The translations under genes and the position numbers were made by a program. From contig VSDK01028007.1 in the NCBI GenBank assembly GCA_009767595.1, positions 345,572-409,571 of the forward strand: 64,000 nt of DNA, given 5' to 3'. The DNA is from Symbiodinium kawagutii (taxonomy: Eukaryota; Sar; Dinophyceae; Suessiales; Symbiodiniaceae). Below the pieces are notes generated by a model. That model was not told where the DNA came from and did no database searches. It was given only the letters and a program-made list of their open reading frames with translations. This document shows positions 59,432 through 64,000 of the stretch, piece after piece (the stretch's first letter is position 1; the number at the start of each line of letters is the position of its first letter).

Positions 59432-59502
59432 CCGATTCCACCGCATCACAGGTGGTTTCTCGTGGAAGCACTGCCACGTTGGACACACCAACATGACACG
59501 AG
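59432..59502 (-). CDS. candidate exon, unknown protein
   Basis: The minus-strand frame reads VGVSNVAVLPRETTCDAVES and then VIQ before donor cag|gtgctg; the frame remains open to 59331. Upstream border uncertain. Confidence 0.3.
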
Positions 59503-59579
59503 CATCCAAGGTCATGTCCTGACGAGCAATGGTGGACGTTGGTCAATCACGAATCACGTTGGCAAACGATGGTGGAATA

Positions 59580-60400
59580 GATGATGTCCATATAATATGA
59601 TATAAATCAGTATGAATACGATAAGTATGATACACTATCATATCATGTAATTACCAATAGCAACCAAATGATTATGTAGAATCAAATATAAATCAAGATG
59701 AATATGATAAAACATGATATAGTATCGAATTATATGATTACCAATAACAACCAATCACCGGACCAAACCACCATTTTGGATACGCAAAGCTACTGAGCTT
59801 CAAGGATAGCAAAACCCTGATTCGATAAAAACTGCAAGGCTCAAAGCCATTGCTTCGCAAAGCCAGCCATCCAATTCCAACTGTTAGTCTTGGTACAAAC
59901 ATGAGCTATCAAAGGGTGCTTCACAGTTCAATGAGCCTTTCTCATCAGGCAAATCAGGTTTGGATGTTTAATTTACTGCAGATACCCTCTGGCGATCCAA
60001 CAAAGCTGGCTGGATAATCCACCAGTTGAGGTGAATGATCCAGCCAGCTATGACTAGCAATGATGAACCAGAACTTATGAACCAACAATTGCTCATGATT
60101 CAATGATTAAGTAGGCATTATAAATCGTGAATATGCCACTCAAGCATTATCTACTAGATATATGAACCATCATCACTGGTTACAACCCCTATTCAACCAG
60201 CTATTTATGATTCATTATTAGAGCTTATTACCAGTTGACTATCGTTAATTACCAGCTGCTTTTTATTTATTACCAGCTATTATTCTTAAGTAAGTAGCTA
60301 ATCATTATCCTACCAGTTCATTATTAGCCATCATCATTGGTTTTTACTTCCTATTAAAACCCTATTTAACAAGCTAATTATCAACCAGTACTAGCAATCA
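59580..60400. other. AT-rich stretch without supported genes
   Basis: Contains tatgataaatcagtatgaatat-type near-duplicates at 59590-59640 and 59680-59730, and accagctatt-type short repeats (60190-60370). No exon seen. Confidence 0.6.
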
Positions 60401-60416
60401 TTCACCATCCATCCAC

Positions 60417-60509
60417 CAGCTTTCGCCGCTGCTCCCGCTGTCCCCAAGGGCCCAAGGTGATCGTCTTTGGCGGCGCAACACCGCGTCGTTGAGCCTCTGC
60501 ATCGCACGC
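60417..60509 (-). CDS. candidate internal exon, unknown protein
   Basis: Exactly 31 codons on the minus strand between acceptor cgtccag|g and donor agctg|gtggat, reading ACDAEAQRRGVAPPKTITLG and then PWGQREQRRKL. GC-rich with both sites good. Basic, soluble segment; no family recognised. Confidence 0.45.
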
Positions 60510-60755
60510 CTGGACGGCTTACAGCACCGCGGCCGGGGCGCACCCCAGGCTGTTGAGTCAGTTCACTTAGCTTGGTTCACCATGACTACTAATGGTTGAT
60601 TATGGCTAATACCAGTTTATATTGGTTATTAACGGTTAGAACCAGTCAATAACTACTTCAGAACTAGTCAATGATGGTTTTAATGGTAATGTGCAATCAT
60701 GGTAAGTCAGGGTTTTTCATGGTTCATTGCGAGGCTTGTCATGTCTGTTAACTTA

Positions 60756-60760
60756 GTGGC

Positions 60761-60794
<34 letters not shown>

Positions 60795-60822
60795 GTGGTG
60801 GTGATGATGATGATGATGACCA
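60756..60822. repeat. (GAT)n microsatellite
   Basis: gatgatgatgatgatgatga with a short ggtggtggt interruption, 67 bases. Confidence 0.95.
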
Positions 60823-60846
60823 TACCGCCGATGCTTAATAAGGATA

Positions 60847-61212
60847 TCAATGGTTAATGATTAGATGGGAACAGTTGACCAAGTTGGTTTGTGCAAGCTG
60901 GGTAACCACCAGTTGTAGCTGATTAATACGCGAGCTATAGGGATGATAATCAACTACGTTAGCCATAACTTGGGTTATCAGAGCTGAGTAAACAACAGGA
61001 CAATGGTAGATATCAACATAGTTATGAAAGTGGCACATGTTAACCAACTTATCACGTTTGAGGGCGGCATCTACCTTCCCTCGCCTCCACGACAGCACGA
61101 ATATCTTCCGCGCAGCGTAGTTCTTGATTGTCCAAACGCAAGTCGACTGGGACCTTCCATGACTGGGACTGACTGTGAGGTAGCCACCCGAAACTGGGCT
61201 GTCTACAATCAT
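60847..61212 (-). CDS. candidate coding island, unknown protein
   Basis: A 121-codon minus-strand open frame. The central part is open in two frames: CVWTIKNYAARKIFVLSWRR, and LDNQELRCAEDIRAVVEAR (about 61080-61140). The second looks more like an exon, with a following gag|ggaag end, but no acceptor was fixed. A family D element begins at 61220. Confidence 0.3.
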   Translation of the reverse strand: MIVDSPVSGGYLTVSPSHGRSQSTCVWTIKNYAARKIFVLSWRRGKVDAALKRDKLVNMCHFHNYVDIYHCPVVYSALITQVMANVVDYHPYSSRINQLQLVVTQLAQTNLVNCSHLIINH

Positions 61213-61219
61213 GGTTGAG

Positions 61220-61323
61220 TGGTTGGTGGTTGAACCACCCCTATGAAAAATATGCGCAAGTCAACCAACCATTTCTTCATGATTACAAGGAAAATAGAAG
61301 ATGTCAATCAAACCACCAACCAG
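61220..61323. mobile_element. family D inverted-repeat element
   Basis: A complete copy: tggttggtggttgaaccacc ... caatcaaaccaccaaccag, with core tatgaaaaatatgcgcaagt and tacaaggaaaatag. Best copy for a consensus. Confidence 0.85.
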
Positions 61324-62054
61324 CATAGAATGCCAAAACTCTTGGTAGAAAATTGCTGAGCCCAGCTGTGAACCTGATCCACCAACTGGTTAAATCAAAC
61401 ATGCTCAGAACCACCAACCAGTTAAGACATGGTTAAGACTGAGAAAAATGGTGAGATGGGGTCTCTTCCCACAGTTCATGAGCCTCTGGACAAGTCCTGA
61501 CGTCACAGAGCCCTGGTTTGGAGGATGGGCTGGCATCTAAGCCGCCAGTGCGTGCCCAGTGTTATCATGCATCCACATTCAAAGGCAAAACTTGTGGTTG
61601 AGGGAGGTTACTATTGGCACTAGTGGGCACTACTAGCAATGATTCTTACTGATCACTGAGATATACTTAGATCAAGCTAGCAATGCCTGCCATTAGCAAT
61701 GGATGTTCTCACTCTATCAATGATCCAACACATTAGTAATGAATGTTTAGATAGCATCAACATCAATGTAACCATCAGTAGCGGTTACAGCAATGTACAC
61801 TGGTAATGGTTACAACATGTTGCAGCATTCTATTGCTAATGATGGGTAGATGTGGGTACTAGATGGCAGTAATGGTTACAGATCTTGGCTCTTAATTAAT
61901 ATCCCCTACTATTAACCATCATAAACCATCATAAACCATCGAAAACAAGTATCAACCATCATAAACTATCATAAACCATCATAAACCACCATATATGCGA
62001 TATATGGGCATGGTTCCAAATATTGGAAAAGCAGATCCGCAGCACCCCACCCCA

Positions 62055-62148
62055 GTTCCGAACCTCTCTGCGCAAGCGAGCGAGAACTCGAAGTGCTGCG
62101 AAGGACACGGGCCTTCCCCGCGCTCGGGAAAGGTAGCGATGAGAGCTG
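62055..62148 (-). CDS. candidate internal exon, unknown protein
   Basis: A minus-strand exon with acceptor ccccacag|ct, reading LIATFPERGEGPCPSQHFEF and then SLACAERFGT before donor ctggg|gtgggg. GC-rich island in repeats. No family recognised. Confidence 0.4.
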
Positions 62149-62413
62149 TGGGGTCATGGGAATGCTGGGTTTTTGGAGGCCAACGAGCTTGATTCACCAT
62201 GGTTTAAGCATGGTTTCAGCATGGTTTAACCGTGATTTACCATGGTTCAACATGGTTTAAGCGTGATTAACCGTGGGCTTGACTGGGGATAAACATGGTT
62301 TAAGCATGGTTTAAGCATCCCAAACTTTCAGGGTCCACATATTGAACTGAGAGGTCCTCCTATTGGTATCCGCCTAGAACTGATTCCAGGTGCAGCTTCT
62401 GTGCGAGCAGGTT

Positions 62414-62450
62414 TGATGAGAGTGGCAAGCCACCCTTGCCACTCTCATCA
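62414..62450. repeat. perfect 15-bp inverted repeat
   Basis: tgatgagagtggcaa and ttgccactctcatca are exact reverse complements separated by 7 bases (gccaccc), able to form a strong hairpin. Nothing around it identifies it as a terminator or element end. Confidence 0.9.
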
Positions 62451-62646
62451 GTAACTTCTCTTGACACAGCCAGCCATAGAACCACACCAAGATAAATCTA
62501 TTGCTGAGGTCGTTTTCTTGGGACCAGAGTTGACTTTTCATGACTACCCTCCAGTCCCTGACCTGGCAATGGAAAATCATCATTTTTGAAGGGAATCCCT
62601 GGGAAATCAACTATGAATGGTCGATTTTCAATTGCCAGGTTAGGGA

Positions 62647-63552
62647 CTACCAGGTAGATATTTGTGTACTTTGCCAAATATTTCCAAGGATTTCCAGATA
62701 GCCAATATCCCCGAAAAGAAAATCAGGCAATGGCTGACGAGCCAGAGCACTCAGTATGGCTGAAACAGGCATGCCGTCCAGGATCCTGTCTTGGGATATT
62801 GAAGTCCAGAAACGGATGGTGTGGTTTTGCTTCAAAAAAAAATCCAAAACTTCGCGGTACAAAATCACCAGCTTGGATTCAAAGGCACCATCTACGCTGA
62901 TCATCACAGCAGCCGTGCGGAGAAGTGCCTCTCGCTCCTCAATCGTGGTGGCTCCGGCGGTGCCGGGACATCTTCGGGCCTCGCAATGTGCAGTGCAGTC
63001 TGGGCTTGGCTGGGGCCTACAGGCAGGGCTACCAACACATGACCCACACAATGATCGATGGAATGGTTGATGGAACAGTTGACATGAACCTGCCATACCT
63101 GTACAAGTATGGCTATGGGTCAATATTAACCAACCAATGATGGGGGGTAATAACCAACAATGATAAGGGAAACCATGGTTGATGATAGGGGAACCAGGGG
63201 TACGGGGTTTTGACCCATAGCCGTATCTTTTTGCAACACGCAAGGTCTCCTGTGGATTCTTTGGCATTACCCTGCGGCATGAAATCATTCTGTGGGCAAG
63301 CAAACGTGCTAAATTCCATTGGAAATCGTTCATAGTTTTGGGCGGACTGGGAGTGTCAATGTGTCTTCGACTGTCTGGAACGTCAGCAACAAGGATTTTA
63401 GGAAAATACTTTGTATGACAACCTCTGGAAATCAGGCGGCATCCCTGGTTTCTAGATTGTGGCTCATGCCTGCACTTTTGTTTCGCTCCCGCTCCCTTGA
63501 ATCTGCATGCAAACTCATGCACTATGAAACCCCGCCTCATTGGTGCTCTCAT
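62647..63552 (-). CDS. long open frame containing a family A element
   Basis: 301 codons open on the minus strand, the longest frame after the RCC1-like gene. The C-terminal third (ATTIEEREALLRTAAVMISV, SKLVILYREVLDFFLKQNHT, DRILDGMPVSAILSALARQP) is convincingly protein-like. The middle is the family A element at 63111-63226 translated, and the N-terminal part is weaker. Most likely two exons bridged by an element-bearing intron that happens to stay open. No family recognised. Confidence 0.4.
   Translation of the reverse strand: MRAPMRRGFIVHEFACRFKGAGAKQKCRHEPQSRNQGCRLISRGCHTKYFPKILVADVPDSRRHIDTPSPPKTMNDFQWNLARLLAHRMISCRRVMPKNPQETLRVAKRYGYGSKPRTPGSPIINHGFPYHCWLLPPIIGWLILTHSHTCTGMAGSCQLFHQPFHRSLCGSCVGSPACRPQPSPDCTAHCEARRCPGTAGATTIEEREALLRTAAVMISVDGAFESKLVILYREVLDFFLKQNHTIRFWTSISQDRILDGMPVSAILSALARQPLPDFLFGDIGYLEILGNIWQSTQISTW
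63111..63226. mobile_element. family A element inside a long open frame
   Basis: Starts tatggctatgggtcaatatt and ends ttttgacccatagccgtat. The inverted ends are nearly perfect over about 20 bases, suggesting a recent copy. Confidence 0.85.
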
Positions 63553-64000
63553 TGAGTGACTGCTACTTTGGGAGGCTACTCTTCAACAACAGGGTCTCTG
63601 ATCCTTGGTGAACCCGTCAGTGGTCACAGAAAGCAAGGGTTTTTAAACCATACGCTGACCTGACTCCCATCCCGCATTCGGATATCCGAATTCAACTCTC
63701 CCGTCCTCTCGGTCTTCTGGCGCACATCGCCCCTGGTTTTGGGTGGGATGGAGTCTTGGTTCAAACGCAGCTTGTGCTGCTTGACTTGATGGACTTAATT
63801 GTTTGGTTCTGTTGTTAGCATCAATCTTCTGTGAGCATCATCAGCCAAAATTTGCTGGTCGATATGATCGTCCGCATCATCATCAGCATCACGATCATTT
63901 TCACCACCATTTTTGTCATTGTCACCACTCTATACCACTGTTATTTATTATCCACTCACTTCTGTTATCTATTATCGTCATCGTAACAATCTGTGATGGA

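Noticed and set aside
1-64000. Search for tRNA, rRNA, spliced-leader genes and CRISPR-like arrays
   Set aside because: No tRNA-like cloverleaf, rRNA motif or dinoflagellate spliced-leader sequence was noticed by eye. The tandem arrays present are minisatellites without spacers. A covariance-model scan would be needed to exclude small RNAs.

Overview
The window reads as nuclear DNA of a dinoflagellate, most like a coral symbiont (Symbiodiniaceae). Four things point there. Exons are very short (17 to 173 bases) and GC-rich, set in long AT-rich introns. Introns end in AG, nearly always followed by G, but many begin with GC or GA instead of GT. The introns are packed with short inverted-repeat elements and with drifting (ggttgatgatgg)-like sequence. 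One long intronless gene encodes a ubiquitin-like head followed by RCC1-type repeats, a protein type very common in these algae. There is no bacterial-style gene layout, and most long open frames are accidents of the repeats.

Three split genes can be rebuilt exon by exon because protein homology, splice sites and codon phase agree across junctions; all are on the minus strand. (1) Cycloeucalenol cycloisomerase, a sterol-pathway enzyme, has nine exons between 13771 and 8607 with a normal stop; only its first coding exon is missing. (2) An HMCES/SRAP abasic-site DNA-protein crosslinking protein starts with Met-Cys-Gly-Arg at 31528 and runs to at least 24387; its last exons were not found. (3) A two-RRM spliceosomal protein of the U1A/U2B'' type starts at 46162 and runs to at least 36450. 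A fourth minus gene is the intronless Ubl-RCC1-like gene at 19208-20683. A fifth, unidentified gene has five exons between 33235 and 31755.

Layout by coordinate: 1-545 minisatellites; 0.9-7.3 kb scattered minus-strand exon candidates of unknown genes; 8.6-13.8 kb the cycloisomerase; 14-19 kb mostly repeats with a few candidate exons; 19.2-20.7 kb the RCC1-like gene; 20.9-23.2 kb candidate exons of one or more unknown genes; 24.4-31.5 kb HMCES; 31.7-33.2 kb unknown gene; 34-36 kb repeats with two weak coding islands; 36.4-46.2 kb U1A/U2B''; 47.3-52.2 kb good exon candidates of unknown genes; 52.4-53.0 kb a plus-strand coding stretch of different base use; 53.7-53.8 kb a GGTTA array; 56.3-56.9 kb a purine-rich satellite; 57.2-63.6 kb further minus-strand exon candidates.

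Every gene I could confirm is on the minus strand, so the window may be part of a one-way gene array, as is usual in dinoflagellates. Four families of 90 to 150 base inverted-repeat elements fill the introns. Two of them carry ends that can act as splice sites, which suggests introners (mobile introns). Single-exon calls without homology are marked with low confidence. Several of those islands are also open on the other strand, so their strand is an inference.
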